The notes below the pieces were generated by a model. That model searched no databases and was not told the origin of the DNA. It saw nothing but the letters and a program-made list of their open reading frames with translations. A program made the position numbers and the translations under genes. From Chloroflexi bacterium HGW-Chloroflexi-10 (GTDB lineage: Bacteria > Chloroflexota > Anaerolineae > Anaerolineales > Anaerolineaceae): a stretch of DNA of 64,000 nucleotides. Below are positions 54,930 through 63,510 of the stretch, piece after piece. The DNA lies in assembly GCA_002840755.1 (NCBI GenBank), contig PHBZ01000028.1, forward strand, positions 1-64,000, written 5' to 3'. Each line of letters opens with the position of its first letter. Position 1 is the first letter of the stretch.

Positions 54930-56708
54930 TTAGTGCATTTGCCCGGTTCGCTTGCTAACTAACATATCTAACAACGCTCGTGCCGACATTTCCGGACCAC
55001 ACATTTCCATTCCGGGAACACCTAAACGCGTTCGCATTTCACCAACAAAAATACCCTTCTCAAAAAAAGCATTAAAAAAGCGTTTGGCGATTTCATCATG
55101 TAACTCCTGGTACTGAGGTGGTCCAAAAATATTCGCAAAATATGAATGGGTTAAGCCGGTTGTAGTTGTTGTCCCCTTACTCATAACCGCGCCAGAACGA
55201 AACACTTCTAATGCATCTTCGGGGGTTTTAAAACGTTCAATAACCGGGTTTTCCTCATCAACCACATGATAATTATTGGCATATAAGACAAAATCGACTT
55301 CATATCCACGGATTACATTCTGGAACTTCGTAACAGGAATGACAACACGCGCATTTACCTGATCCGGATTCATCATAATGGTGCGGTCGATCTGACCAAG
55401 TGCGTACCCTTTCTGTAAATCATCCAGGCGCACAAATGCTCCGATCTCAGTACCATAACCAACCACTCTGCCATCCGGCAAAATATCAACAGAGCCCATG
55501 TCATCGGCGACAATCACAAGATCTTTCACCTGTTCTTCAATAATGCCACGTAATGCCTCCAATGTTTCAGATTTTCCAGCGCCGCTATCACCAATTAACA
55601 ATACATTCACCGGGCCGGTCTCTCTGAGAACAATATGAAACATGGCGCCATGGAAAGGCAATCTACCCATTTTCATCATTTTGATATTATGCAAGGTTAG
55701 AATCATCTTTTTCAGATAACCAAAATAACCATATTCTTTACGGAATGGCACTGTTCCAACCAAAATATCATTTTCCAAGTCATCATAAAATATCGTTTCG
55801 TTAACATTTGGCTCGTGCTCTGTCTCGACAGGCGTACCGAACATATAAACGGCATCCGGTTTTCTTTTTAAATCCTCATCATCAGCCAATTCAAATAAAT
55901 TACTCAAAGAATAACCCATTTCAAAATATCGGATGCTGAAATAAACCATAATGACCAAATCACCCACTTTGGCCGGATAGCATAACCATTCTTCGGGTTT
56001 AATCTCAATATCATCCAGAGGATTTGTAAAAACCCGTTCAAATTGACCACTGCGTTTATTGGTCGGAGAATTAAAAATCATCGGTGGATATATCAAAACC
56101 TGCCGGGTAACCAGGATTTTATTTAATTTTTCATATATTGGTCCCGGATAATTTATCTTTTTAAGCAATGTAATAGCAGCTACTTCTGCACCGGCGCTTA
56201 CCTGTCGATAAACTCGTGGATGATAGCCGTTCACATTTTCGAGAATGTCTCTTTGTGCGCTACGGACAACATGCATCAATTTCTCTACAGTTTCTGTGAA
56301 TGTGCGATAAGGTCGTTTATCCAACCGGTCGCCTATCGAATCACATACCAGTAAACGATGCATACCGCGCCAGAAGTTATAAAATTGCTCCACAAAGTCA
56401 CTAAAAAGTTCAACATCCTCAAAAAATGTTTCACTATCGGGAATGACCATTCTGGCCTGATCAAAGGGTAACTTACTCAACAACACCAGAGTTTTCTGCA
56501 TTGTTTTTAATTCCTGGGGAGTTACCTTTTCTTCATTCTTAAAAACTCGTAATAAGCGGGATTGTTGCCGGAACAGATAGCGAACATATTTTGCCAATAT
56601 CTCCAGAAACATGTCACTTTCAATCAGTTCCTCAACCGTATCACAAACCCGGTTACGGATACGAAGCACAAGTTTATCGCCATAAATATGATAAGAACCA
56701 TTTTCCAT
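54930..56708 (-). CDS. HPr kinase/PEPCK-superfamily P-loop protein
   Basis: 592 aa. The C-terminal part (from about residue 345) has LPFHGAMFHIVLRETGPVNVLLIGDSGAGKSETLEALR (Walker A GDSGAGKS at 373-380) and LVIVADDMG (400-403), close to the HPr kinase pattern (G-x-SG-x-GKSE ... VADD). The N-terminal 340 residues show no known domain. Databases would probably label it PEP carboxykinase-like, but PEPCK-specific substrate motifs were not seen. 13 bp after the citrate synthase gene, with AGGAGG before the ATG, so it is an operon partner and perhaps a regulatory kinase of central metabolism (inference). Confidence 0.7.
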   Translation of the reverse strand: MENGSYHIYGDKLVLRIRNRVCDTVEELIESDMFLEILAKYVRYLFRQQSRLLRVFKNEEKVTPQELKTMQKTLVLLSKLPFDQARMVIPDSETFFEDVELFSDFVEQFYNFWRGMHRLLVCDSIGDRLDKRPYRTFTETVEKLMHVVRSAQRDILENVNGYHPRVYRQVSAGAEVAAITLLKKINYPGPIYEKLNKILVTRQVLIYPPMIFNSPTNKRSGQFERVFTNPLDDIEIKPEEWLCYPAKVGDLVIMVYFSIRYFEMGYSLSNLFELADDEDLKRKPDAVYMFGTPVETEHEPNVNETIFYDDLENDILVGTVPFRKEYGYFGYLKKMILTLHNIKMMKMGRLPFHGAMFHIVLRETGPVNVLLIGDSGAGKSETLEALRGIIEEQVKDLVIVADDMGSVDILPDGRVVGYGTEIGAFVRLDDLQKGYALGQIDRTIMMNPDQVNARVVIPVTKFQNVIRGYEVDFVLYANNYHVVDEENPVIERFKTPEDALEVFRSGAVMSKGTTTTTGLTHSYFANIFGPPQYQELHDEIAKRFFNAFFEKGIFVGEMRTRLGVPGMEMCGPEMSARALLDMLVSKRTGQMH

Positions 56709-56721
56709 ATTCTACCTCCTG

Positions 56722-58032
56722 TTAATTTCCACTCGTTTGGATCATTGCTTCGAGCATTTCTGTTGTTAAGGACTTTGGCCGTTCAATTGGTTTCATGAGT
56801 GCCCGCGACCAGACAATATGGGCGGATAATCCCAGGATACGGCTAACGCCAAATAATACTGTATAAAAATCAAATTCTTTAACACCAAAATGGTATTGTA
56901 ACGCGCCGTTTATTGCATCCACATTCGGCCAAGGATTACTGACTTTATTATTTTCTTTCAACACATCCGGTAACGTATGATAAACCAGTTCAACCAGCTG
57001 TAAAAGCCCATCAGTTGGTAAATACTTGCGGGCAAAATTCAACTGCTCGGTAAAACGTGGGTCAGTCGTCCGCAAAACCGCATGCCCATAACCAGGAATC
57101 AACTTTCCACCTTCAAGCTGATGCTTAAGATAAACACGCAAATCCGCCTTGGTGGGTAATTGGCCAAAATGATCCTGAACGGACAACAACCACTTAAGAC
57201 ATTCCTGGTTAGCCAACCCATGCAAAGGGCCTGCCAAACCATTCATCCCTGCTGCACAGGACAAATACACGTCTGAGAGTGCAGAACTGACCAGATGGGC
57301 AGCATGAGCACTCACATTGCCACCTTCATGATCCGAATGCAAGAAAAAGAATAACCGGCATAAATCATGATAATCCGGGTCATCCGAGCGGTCAATCATA
57401 TGCGCAAAGTTTGCACTCCAATCGTGATCTGGCTTCGGCGGAATATAGATGCCATCCTGATAGCGCAAATTATAAATAAAAGCTGCTAATCCCGGGAGTT
57501 TGGCTGTCAGATTTAACGCATCTTCCAAATAATAGCGCCAGTAATCTTCTTTGATCACCCCAATCTCAAAATTTTTGGCAAAAACCGATTCACGCTGCAA
57601 TGCCATAAGGCCCATCGAAAATAACGTCATCGGATGGGTATCGGCAGGCATACGACGGATAGCATTGTAAACATAAGTAGGGATCAGGCAGCGCTGCCGC
57701 CATTCCTCTTCCACCATCTCTGCTTCCTCAGCGGTCGGAATCTCGTCACACAATAATAAATAAAAAAGACCACCTGCCAGAGGCATTTCTGAACCTGTTG
57801 CTTTTGGTAATGTTTTCATCAATTCAGGAACTGTATAACCACGGATCCGCAGCCCTTCGTACGGGTCCACAAAAGAAATATCGCTCACCTGAATTTGGAC
57901 CCCACGAATACCACTATAAATTTGTGAAACGGTTACGTCACAAACCTTAAAATCGCCTGACTTTCCCCGGAGGCGTTGTACCCTATCCCGCCAGCCGGGT
58001 AATTGAGCTTCAATTCGATCTGCTAAAAACAT
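56722..58032 (-). CDS. gltA: Citrate synthase, mitochondrial (type I-like)
   Basis: 436 aa. Oxaloacetate + acetyl-CoA to citrate. Active-site segments: LHSDHEGGNVSAHAAHLVSSALSDVYLSCAAGMNGLAGPLHG (both catalytic His) and IPGYGHAVLRTTDPRF (Asp). These are closer to the eukaryotic mitochondrial enzyme (SDHEGGNVSAH, LAGPLHGLANQE) than to hexameric bacterial GltA. AGGAGG is 7 nt before the ATG. Lies between iclR and the HprK-like gene on the same strand. Should feed the divergent aconitase and isocitrate dehydrogenase genes. Confidence 0.95.
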   Translation of the reverse strand: MFLADRIEAQLPGWRDRVQRLRGKSGDFKVCDVTVSQIYSGIRGVQIQVSDISFVDPYEGLRIRGYTVPELMKTLPKATGSEMPLAGGLFYLLLCDEIPTAEEAEMVEEEWRQRCLIPTYVYNAIRRMPADTHPMTLFSMGLMALQRESVFAKNFEIGVIKEDYWRYYLEDALNLTAKLPGLAAFIYNLRYQDGIYIPPKPDHDWSANFAHMIDRSDDPDYHDLCRLFFFLHSDHEGGNVSAHAAHLVSSALSDVYLSCAAGMNGLAGPLHGLANQECLKWLLSVQDHFGQLPTKADLRVYLKHQLEGGKLIPGYGHAVLRTTDPRFTEQLNFARKYLPTDGLLQLVELVYHTLPDVLKENNKVSNPWPNVDAINGALQYHFGVKEFDFYTVLFGVSRILGLSAHIVWSRALMKPIERPKSLTTEMLEAMIQTSGN

Positions 58033-58090
58033 ATAAAACCTCCTGTGGTTCTTTGGATGGGGTGATTGGTTGATAAGTAAAAAGGGAGGG

Positions 58091-58155
58091 ACCCGGATGC
58101 GTTATTGGGTTGATAACCTGAGAAAGGTATCACAACCCGGCCGACTAACGCGGGT
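58091..58155 (-). promoter_or_regulatory. Nested inverted repeat between iclR and gltA
   Basis: Symmetrical blocks pair from outside inwards: ACCC/GGGT, GCGTTA/TAACGC, GGGTT/AACCC and ACCT/AGGT, with small bulges, around a GAGAA loop. It starts at the iclR stop codon (TAG 58145-58147). No U-tract follows on the minus strand. It may terminate or stabilise the iclR transcript, or be a leader structure of gltA. Confidence 0.55.
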
Positions 58156-58978
58156 ACTTTTGAATTTGGGCATAGGCGTTGCCAATATACCCCATGTCGC
58201 GGGAAATTCTTTCGGCAGAGCGGATAATACTGCCAACATGTTTGCGGATTGTTTCAGGAGAAAAGCGGTTGGATGGACCGGAAACGGTTAAGGCCGCAAT
58301 AATATCACCTTTGTGATCAAAAATCGGTGCTGCAATCCCGGCAGCATCTGCCACCCATTCGCCATTACTGAAAGCATAACCCTGAGCGCGGATTAGTTTC
58401 AACTCCTTACGCAATTTGTCCGCTTCAATGATGGTACTTTCGGTGTAGGGTTTGAACTCAGTTTTGCGGATGATCTCTTCCTGGCGATGTGTTGGCAGAT
58501 AAGCCAATAAAACTTTTCCGGCTGACCCTGCATAAAGCGGCAACCGCCGGCCAATCCGGGCAACTATACGCACATTCTGAGCGCTTTCCATGCGTTCCAC
58601 GCATAACCGTTCATCATCATCCAAAATGTACAACGAAATTGTCTCCTGCGTTTGCAAGAGCAATTCATTTATCACCGAAAAAGCTACATTGCGAATATCC
58701 AGATTCGCGGAATATATTTCCGCCCAGCGCAGCGGCTTTGGCCCAATGGAATAACCCTTCGTCGATGCATTCTGAACCAGAATCCCCAAACCTTTCAAAG
58801 CCCCCATCAAACGCCCACACACACTGGAAGAAAGCCCTGTCATGCGCGCGACTTCACGTACACCCAATTCATATTGATCTATGGTGTAACAATCGAGTAT
58901 TTTAATGGCTCTTTCCAAAGTCTGGATTTTTTCGATGCTCATTTGTGCCACTCTTCGGGACAGCGTCCCTGAATTCAT
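58145..58978 (-). CDS. IclR-family transcriptional regulator
   Basis: 277 aa. N-terminal winged HTH (IQTLERAIKILDCYTID... LGVREVARMTGLSSSVCGRLMGALKGLGIL) and the IclR effector domain (LPLYAGSAGKVLLAYLP, GYAFSNGEWVADAAGIAAPIFDHKGDIIAALTVSGP). It separates the divergent gltA and icd-acnA units and probably controls them. Start: ATG 58976-58978 lies only about 5 nt after the predicted transcript start; the in-frame ATG at 58942 (MSIEKIQTLERA) gives a 265-aa protein that matches the family start better. Confidence 0.9.
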   Translation of the reverse strand: MNSGTLSRRVAQMSIEKIQTLERAIKILDCYTIDQYELGVREVARMTGLSSSVCGRLMGALKGLGILVQNASTKGYSIGPKPLRWAEIYSANLDIRNVAFSVINELLLQTQETISLYILDDDERLCVERMESAQNVRIVARIGRRLPLYAGSAGKVLLAYLPTHRQEEIIRKTEFKPYTESTIIEADKLRKELKLIRAQGYAFSNGEWVADAAGIAAPIFDHKGDIIAALTVSGPSNRFSPETIRKHVGSIIRSAERISRDMGYIGNAYAQIQKYPR

Positions 58979-58990
58979 TATAATGGATTT

Positions 58991-59019
58991 AGTATAGAGA
59001 TTTTGCCAGCTGCTGTCAA
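58991..59019 (-). promoter_or_regulatory. Promoter of iclR
   Basis: Minus strand TTGACA (59014-59019), 17-nt spacer, TATACT (58991-58996), close to consensus. A GGGAC/GTCCC inverted repeat lies just downstream (58960-58972). Confidence 0.82.
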
Positions 59020-59030
59020 TAGGGCCTGGG

Positions 59031-59045
59031 TTAACTTTTTGTTAA
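59031..59045. promoter_or_regulatory. Candidate IclR operator
   Basis: TTAACTTTTTGTTAA: TTAAC and GTTAA arms around five T. It lies between the iclR promoter and the icd promoter, a position compatible with an IclR-type box. Not verified. Confidence 0.35.
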
Positions 59046-59107
59046 TAAACACAGAATCTTTCTATTTTTTTTACATTTTTTTCGGTCAATACAGGTTCAG
59101 CAATTTT

Positions 59108-59136
59108 TTGTAAGCAAAATCGGATTTTTGTATAAA
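59108..59136 (+). promoter_or_regulatory. Promoter of icd-acnA
   Basis: TTGTAA (59108-59113), 17-nt spacer, TATAAA (59131-59136), followed by AGAGG ahead of the ATG at 59153. Confidence 0.65.
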
Positions 59137-59152
59137 TAAACAAGAGGTACAT

Positions 59153-60445
59153 ATGAATCATACAGATCAAGCCAACAATATTATTCAGGTACAGGACGGA
59201 AAACTAACCGTTCCCAATACCACCATCATCCCCTTCATAGCCGGTGATGGGATCGGCCCGGAAATTTGGGCAGCTACCCAAATGGTTGTCGATACAGCCG
59301 TGCAAACCGCATATGGCGGGACCCGTCTCATCCAATGGCTGCAGGTGTATGCCGGTGAAGAATCGTTTCAACTCACCGGCGAGTGGCTGCCCGCGGCCAC
59401 GTTAAAAGCGTTTGAAACTTATAAAGTGGGCATCAAAGGACCGCTCACCACCCCGATCGGTGGTGGTATCCGCTCCTTAAATGTGGCCCTACGTAAAGAT
59501 CTGGACCTGTATGTATGCTTGCGTCCAGTACGCTATTTTGAGGGTATTCCCGCTCCGGTATGCCACCCGGAAAAAGTGGATATCACCATCTTCCGCGAAA
59601 ACACTGAAGATCTTTACACCGGTATCGAATTTGCTGCAGGGTCCGAAGATGCCAAAAAATTCATGGAAATGTTCACCCAGGAGTTTCCAAAAATGGCCGA
59701 AAAATTCCGTTTCACGGAAGAGCTGGGCATCGGGCTGAAACCCGTTTCCAAGGCCGGAACCGAACGGCTGGTTCGGGCGGCGATGAACTATACGATTCAG
59801 AACAAAAAACATACTCTCACGCTGGTGCATAAAGGCAATATTATGAAGTTTACCGAAGGGGCTTTCCTGGCCTGGGGGTATGACCTGGTTGAACGTGAAT
59901 TTGGCGATCTGGTCTTTACTGACCGGCAGTGGGCTACCATTCGGGATGCCAGCGGTGAAACGGCGGCCAACCAGGCACAAAAAACGGCTCAGGCTGCGGG
60001 AAAAATCTATGTCAATGATGTAATTACCGACGCCGCTTTCCAAAAGACATTGATCAAGCCTGAAACATTTGATGTAATCGCCACTACCAATTTGAATGGA
60101 GATTACATGTCGGATGCGCTGGCCGCGCAGATTGGCGGAATTGGGATTTCCCCCGGGGCAAACATCAATTACGACACGGGGATCGCTATCTTTGAAGCGA
60201 CGCATGGCACTGCTCCGATTCACGCCGGTAAGAACAAAGCCAATCCTTCATCCTTAATCCTGTCGGCTGAACTGATGCTGCGCTATATGGGATGGAATGA
60301 GGCGGCAGATATTCTGATCGCCGCGCTGGCAGGCAGCATCAAAGTCGGAGAAGTAACCTACGATCTGGCGCGCGGTGTGGAACATGCCACCCAGTTAGGC
60401 ACACGTGAATTCGGTCTGGCAATATGCAGCCGCATGAAGAAATGA
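59153..60445 (+). CDS. icd: Isocitrate dehydrogenase
   Basis: 430 aa, of the Escherichia coli Icd type. GPLTTPIGGGIRSLNVALRKDLDL carries the substrate-binding Ser (S108), equivalent to the AceK-phosphorylated Ser113 of E. coli; FRENTEDLYTGIEF and NLNGDYMSDALAAQIGG are conserved. The cofactor region reads HGTAPIHAG...KANP with Y403 and R407: I356 and H357 replace the Lys/Tyr of NADP enzymes, while Tyr and Arg that contact the 2'-phosphate are kept. Cofactor preference is therefore uncertain. First gene of icd-acnA. Confidence 0.95.
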   Translation: MNHTDQANNIIQVQDGKLTVPNTTIIPFIAGDGIGPEIWAATQMVVDTAVQTAYGGTRLIQWLQVYAGEESFQLTGEWLPAATLKAFETYKVGIKGPLTTPIGGGIRSLNVALRKDLDLYVCLRPVRYFEGIPAPVCHPEKVDITIFRENTEDLYTGIEFAAGSEDAKKFMEMFTQEFPKMAEKFRFTEELGIGLKPVSKAGTERLVRAAMNYTIQNKKHTLTLVHKGNIMKFTEGAFLAWGYDLVEREFGDLVFTDRQWATIRDASGETAANQAQKTAQAAGKIYVNDVITDAAFQKTLIKPETFDVIATTNLNGDYMSDALAAQIGGIGISPGANINYDTGIAIFEATHGTAPIHAGKNKANPSSLILSAELMLRYMGWNEAADILIAALAGSIKVGEVTYDLARGVEHATQLGTREFGLAICSRMKK

Positions 60446-60458
60446 AACCGAGGCAAAA

Positions 60459-63155
60459 ATGAACACAGGCTTGGATAGTGTCAAAAGTAAAATAAATGAC
60501 TCAAACCAGGATTATACGATCTTCCAATTGGATCTCCTTCCCGGGACTAAAGCACAATTTTTAGAAAAACTCCCATTTTCTATTCGGATTTTACTGGAAG
60601 GTGTGCTACGGAATATCAATCATGAGACGATCACCCTGGAAACCGCTCAATATCTGGCAAACTGGAAGCCGAATGAAGAAGAACGGAAAGCCATTCCTGT
60701 TTTTCCGGGGCGGGTAGTTTTGCAGGATTTCACCGGTGTCCCGGTAATGAACGATCTGGCGGCGATGCGAAAGGCTATGGTTTCACTGGGAGAAGATCCT
60801 TTAAAAGTTAATCCGGTGATCCCGGTTGATCTGGTTATCGACCATTCCGTCATGGTGGATGAATACGGCAGCGCGGATGCACTCGCTCAAAATGCAGAGA
60901 TCGAATTCAACCGCAACGAGGAACGCTACCAATTTCTACGCTGGTGTGAACAAGCCTTCGCGAACTTTCACGTGGTGCCGCCAGCGACCGGCATCATTCA
61001 CCAGGTCAATCTGGAATATCTGGCTCAATCTCTATTAACCCGTAAAGTGAATGGCGAAACCTTGCTGTACCCGGATACATTGATCGGCACCGATTCGCAC
61101 ACGACGATGATTAACGGGTTGGGCGTGGTAGGCTGGGGCGTTGGCGGCATAGAAGCTGTGGCGGCGATGATGGGCCAACCATTGGAAATGCTGGCCCCGG
61201 ATGTGGTTGGCGTGCGTCTGGATGGACGACTGCCGGAAGGGACCACCCCGACCGATCTAACCCTGACAGTGATTGAGATGCTGCGAAGCTACGGCGTGGT
61301 GGACAAATTTGTGGAAGTCTTTGGACCCGGCCTGGATACGCTTTCTCTGGCGGACCGCGCCATGATCGCCAATATGACCCCAGAATGCGGCGCAACCATG
61401 ATTTACTTCCCGGTTGATGAGCAGACCCTCGAGTATTTACGCCTCACCGGGAAATCTGAAGATCACATTAAACTGGTTGAGGATTATTACAAAACCCAGC
61501 ACCTGTTCCGCCTGTCTGCTTCTCCTGATCCGGCCTACAGTGAAGTTCTGGAGTTGAATTTAAACACTATCGAACCGAGTTTGGCCGGACCCAAACGCCC
61601 GCAGGACCGGGTTGTGCTGAGCCAGGTACAGGCTAATTTTCGGGCGAGCCTGGCCAAGAACCGCGCTGACCGGGGTTTTGGGTTAGCGGAAGCCGATTTA
61701 AAGCGTGAGGGAGTTATTTCTCTCAAGGGCCAATCTTATATGCTTAAACACGGCTTTTTGGCCATCGCCGCGATCACGTCCTGCACCAATACGTCTAACC
61801 CTACGGTTATGCTGGCGGCCGGTTTGCTGGCCAAGAAAGCTGTTGAATTGGGATTAGAGGTACCGGCTTATGTAAAAACCAGCCTGGCACCCGGAAGCCG
61901 GGTGGTGAGTGATTATCTGGCTCAGAGCAACCTGTTACCAGCACTGGAACAACTCGGGTTTTATGTTGTGGGTTACGGCTGCACCACCTGTATCGGGAAC
62001 TCGGGTAGCCTGGCACAGCCGATCATTGACCTGGTTGAAAAAGAGAAATTGATCGCCGCAGCGGTGCTTTCCGGCAACCGCAATTTTGAAGGACGAGTGA
62101 GCCCACAGACCCAGGCGAATTATCTGGCGTCTCCTCCATTGGTAGTAGCCTATGCGCTGGCGGGCACGGTCAATATTAATTTGACCAGCGATGCGCTTGG
62201 ATATACTCCAGCCGGTAAGCCTGTTTTCTTGCGGGATATCTGGCCATCCGGAAAAGAAATTCAGGATGTTCTTCAAAGCGTGATCAAGCCGGAAATTTTT
62301 GCAAGAAACTATGCCAATGTGTATAACGGCAACAGTACGTGGAATGACATTCTACCCGGCAAAGGCAAGCTATATCACTGGGAGGACAACTCCACTTACT
62401 TGCAGGCGCCGCCATTTTTTGATAGCTTTGGTAAATCCGCTGCCACGGATGCGATTCTCAATGCCCGGGTTTTGCTCCTATTGGGTGATTCGGTCACTAC
62501 CGACCATATTTCACCGGCCGGCAATATCCCTAAAAACACACCAGCCGGCCAGTATCTGGTTGAGCGCCAGGTATTACCCCAGGACTTCAACTCATTTGGT
62601 TCGCGGCGCGGGAATGACCGGATCATGTCCCGGGGTACTTTTGCGAATATCCGCCTCAAAAACCTTCTGGTACCAGGTGTAGAGGGGGGTGTAACCCTGC
62701 ATCAACCAGACTGTGAACAAATGAGTGTTTATGCTGCCGCAGAACGCTATCGGGCAGAAGGTACGCCATTGCTGGTTATTGCCGGTAAGGAATACGGCAC
62801 CGGTTCGTCACGCGACTGGGCTGCGAAAGGCCCGCTACTATTGGGCGTAAAAGCTATTTTAGCAGAATCCTTTGAACGCATTCACCGTTCCAATCTGGTG
62901 GGTATGGGCGTGTTACCGCTGGAATTCCTGCCCGGTGAAAATGCGACCTCACTGGGATTGGATGGAACCGAGACATACTCGCTGTATAACCTGTCGCCGC
63001 TTGAACCGGGAAAACTGGTGCGGATTGAGGCACTGAAAACCGATGGGAGTATGACCGAGTTTGAAGCTGTGATGCGGATTAATACATACCTTGAGGTTCA
63101 GTATTTTAAGGATGGCGGGATCATGAACACAATCCTGCTGGAACTGGCGCAATAA
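60459..63155 (+). CDS. acnA: Aconitate hydratase (AcnA type)
   Basis: 898 aa [4Fe-4S] enzyme, citrate to isocitrate. Cluster ligands C442 (SCTNTSNP), C508 and C511 (GYGCTTCIGNSG). Other marks: TDSHTTMINGLGVVGWGVGGIEA, SGNRNFEGRVSP, TTDHISPAGNI and the swivelling domain YGTGSSRDWAAKGP. AcnA/IRP-like long form. Follows icd by 13 bp. Together with gltA it completes the route to 2-oxoglutarate. Terminator downstream. Confidence 0.97.
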   Translation: MNTGLDSVKSKINDSNQDYTIFQLDLLPGTKAQFLEKLPFSIRILLEGVLRNINHETITLETAQYLANWKPNEEERKAIPVFPGRVVLQDFTGVPVMNDLAAMRKAMVSLGEDPLKVNPVIPVDLVIDHSVMVDEYGSADALAQNAEIEFNRNEERYQFLRWCEQAFANFHVVPPATGIIHQVNLEYLAQSLLTRKVNGETLLYPDTLIGTDSHTTMINGLGVVGWGVGGIEAVAAMMGQPLEMLAPDVVGVRLDGRLPEGTTPTDLTLTVIEMLRSYGVVDKFVEVFGPGLDTLSLADRAMIANMTPECGATMIYFPVDEQTLEYLRLTGKSEDHIKLVEDYYKTQHLFRLSASPDPAYSEVLELNLNTIEPSLAGPKRPQDRVVLSQVQANFRASLAKNRADRGFGLAEADLKREGVISLKGQSYMLKHGFLAIAAITSCTNTSNPTVMLAAGLLAKKAVELGLEVPAYVKTSLAPGSRVVSDYLAQSNLLPALEQLGFYVVGYGCTTCIGNSGSLAQPIIDLVEKEKLIAAAVLSGNRNFEGRVSPQTQANYLASPPLVVAYALAGTVNINLTSDALGYTPAGKPVFLRDIWPSGKEIQDVLQSVIKPEIFARNYANVYNGNSTWNDILPGKGKLYHWEDNSTYLQAPPFFDSFGKSAATDAILNARVLLLLGDSVTTDHISPAGNIPKNTPAGQYLVERQVLPQDFNSFGSRRGNDRIMSRGTFANIRLKNLLVPGVEGGVTLHQPDCEQMSVYAAAERYRAEGTPLLVIAGKEYGTGSSRDWAAKGPLLLGVKAILAESFERIHRSNLVGMGVLPLEFLPGENATSLGLDGTETYSLYNLSPLEPGKLVRIEALKTDGSMTEFEAVMRINTYLEVQYFKDGGIMNTILLELAQ

Positions 63156-63173
63156 GAAATTGCGATCTTTTGG

Positions 63174-63205
63174 ACGGGTGCGGCTTTTCCGCACCCGTTT
63201 TTCTT
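63174..63205 (+). terminator. Terminator of icd-acnA
   Basis: ACGGGTGCGG/CCGCACCCGT 10-bp stem, loop CTTTT, then GTTTTTCTTT. Confidence 0.93.
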
Positions 63206-63269
63206 TAAAGCCATCCGAGCCCGGGCTGATTGGAATGGGTGATCATTTAGGTTTAGGCGCGCGGTAAGG

Positions 63270-63510
63270 CAAGTGGAAGTTTTTATTACGGGGAAAAGGG
63301 GTAGCTTCTCGCATGCAGCATTCGTCTATGTTAAAAAATCCAATCGGAACGAATGATTTTCCGGAAAAAAACCGGTATTTGTGGGGGAAACATTTTTTGG
63401 AACAGCAGATGTTGGGTTTTGAGGGAGTTTATTCGTTTTGGAACGAATGGGGGACGAATGGGGAAGGACAGTGAGGAGTGAGGAGTAATGAGTAATGAGT
63501 AACCCGTCCG
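63270..63510. repeat. Degenerate non-coding repeat, copy B (inverted to copy A)
   Basis: On the minus strand, 63331-63375 reads CCGGT, TTTTTTCCGGAAAA, then CATTCGTTCCGATTGGA, matching 38475-38521. Flanking matches in the same order include CCAACAT and ATTCGTTCC. A 7-bp tandem repeat, GTGAGGA twice then GTAATGA twice, lies at 63471-63502. Copy A has GAGTAATGAGT-like sequence at the same relative place. Confidence 0.65.

Noticed and set aside
54930-56708. Confident annotation as ATP-dependent PEP carboxykinase
   Set aside because: Only the P-loop and VADD segments support the superfamily; PEPCK substrate and metal motifs were not identified.
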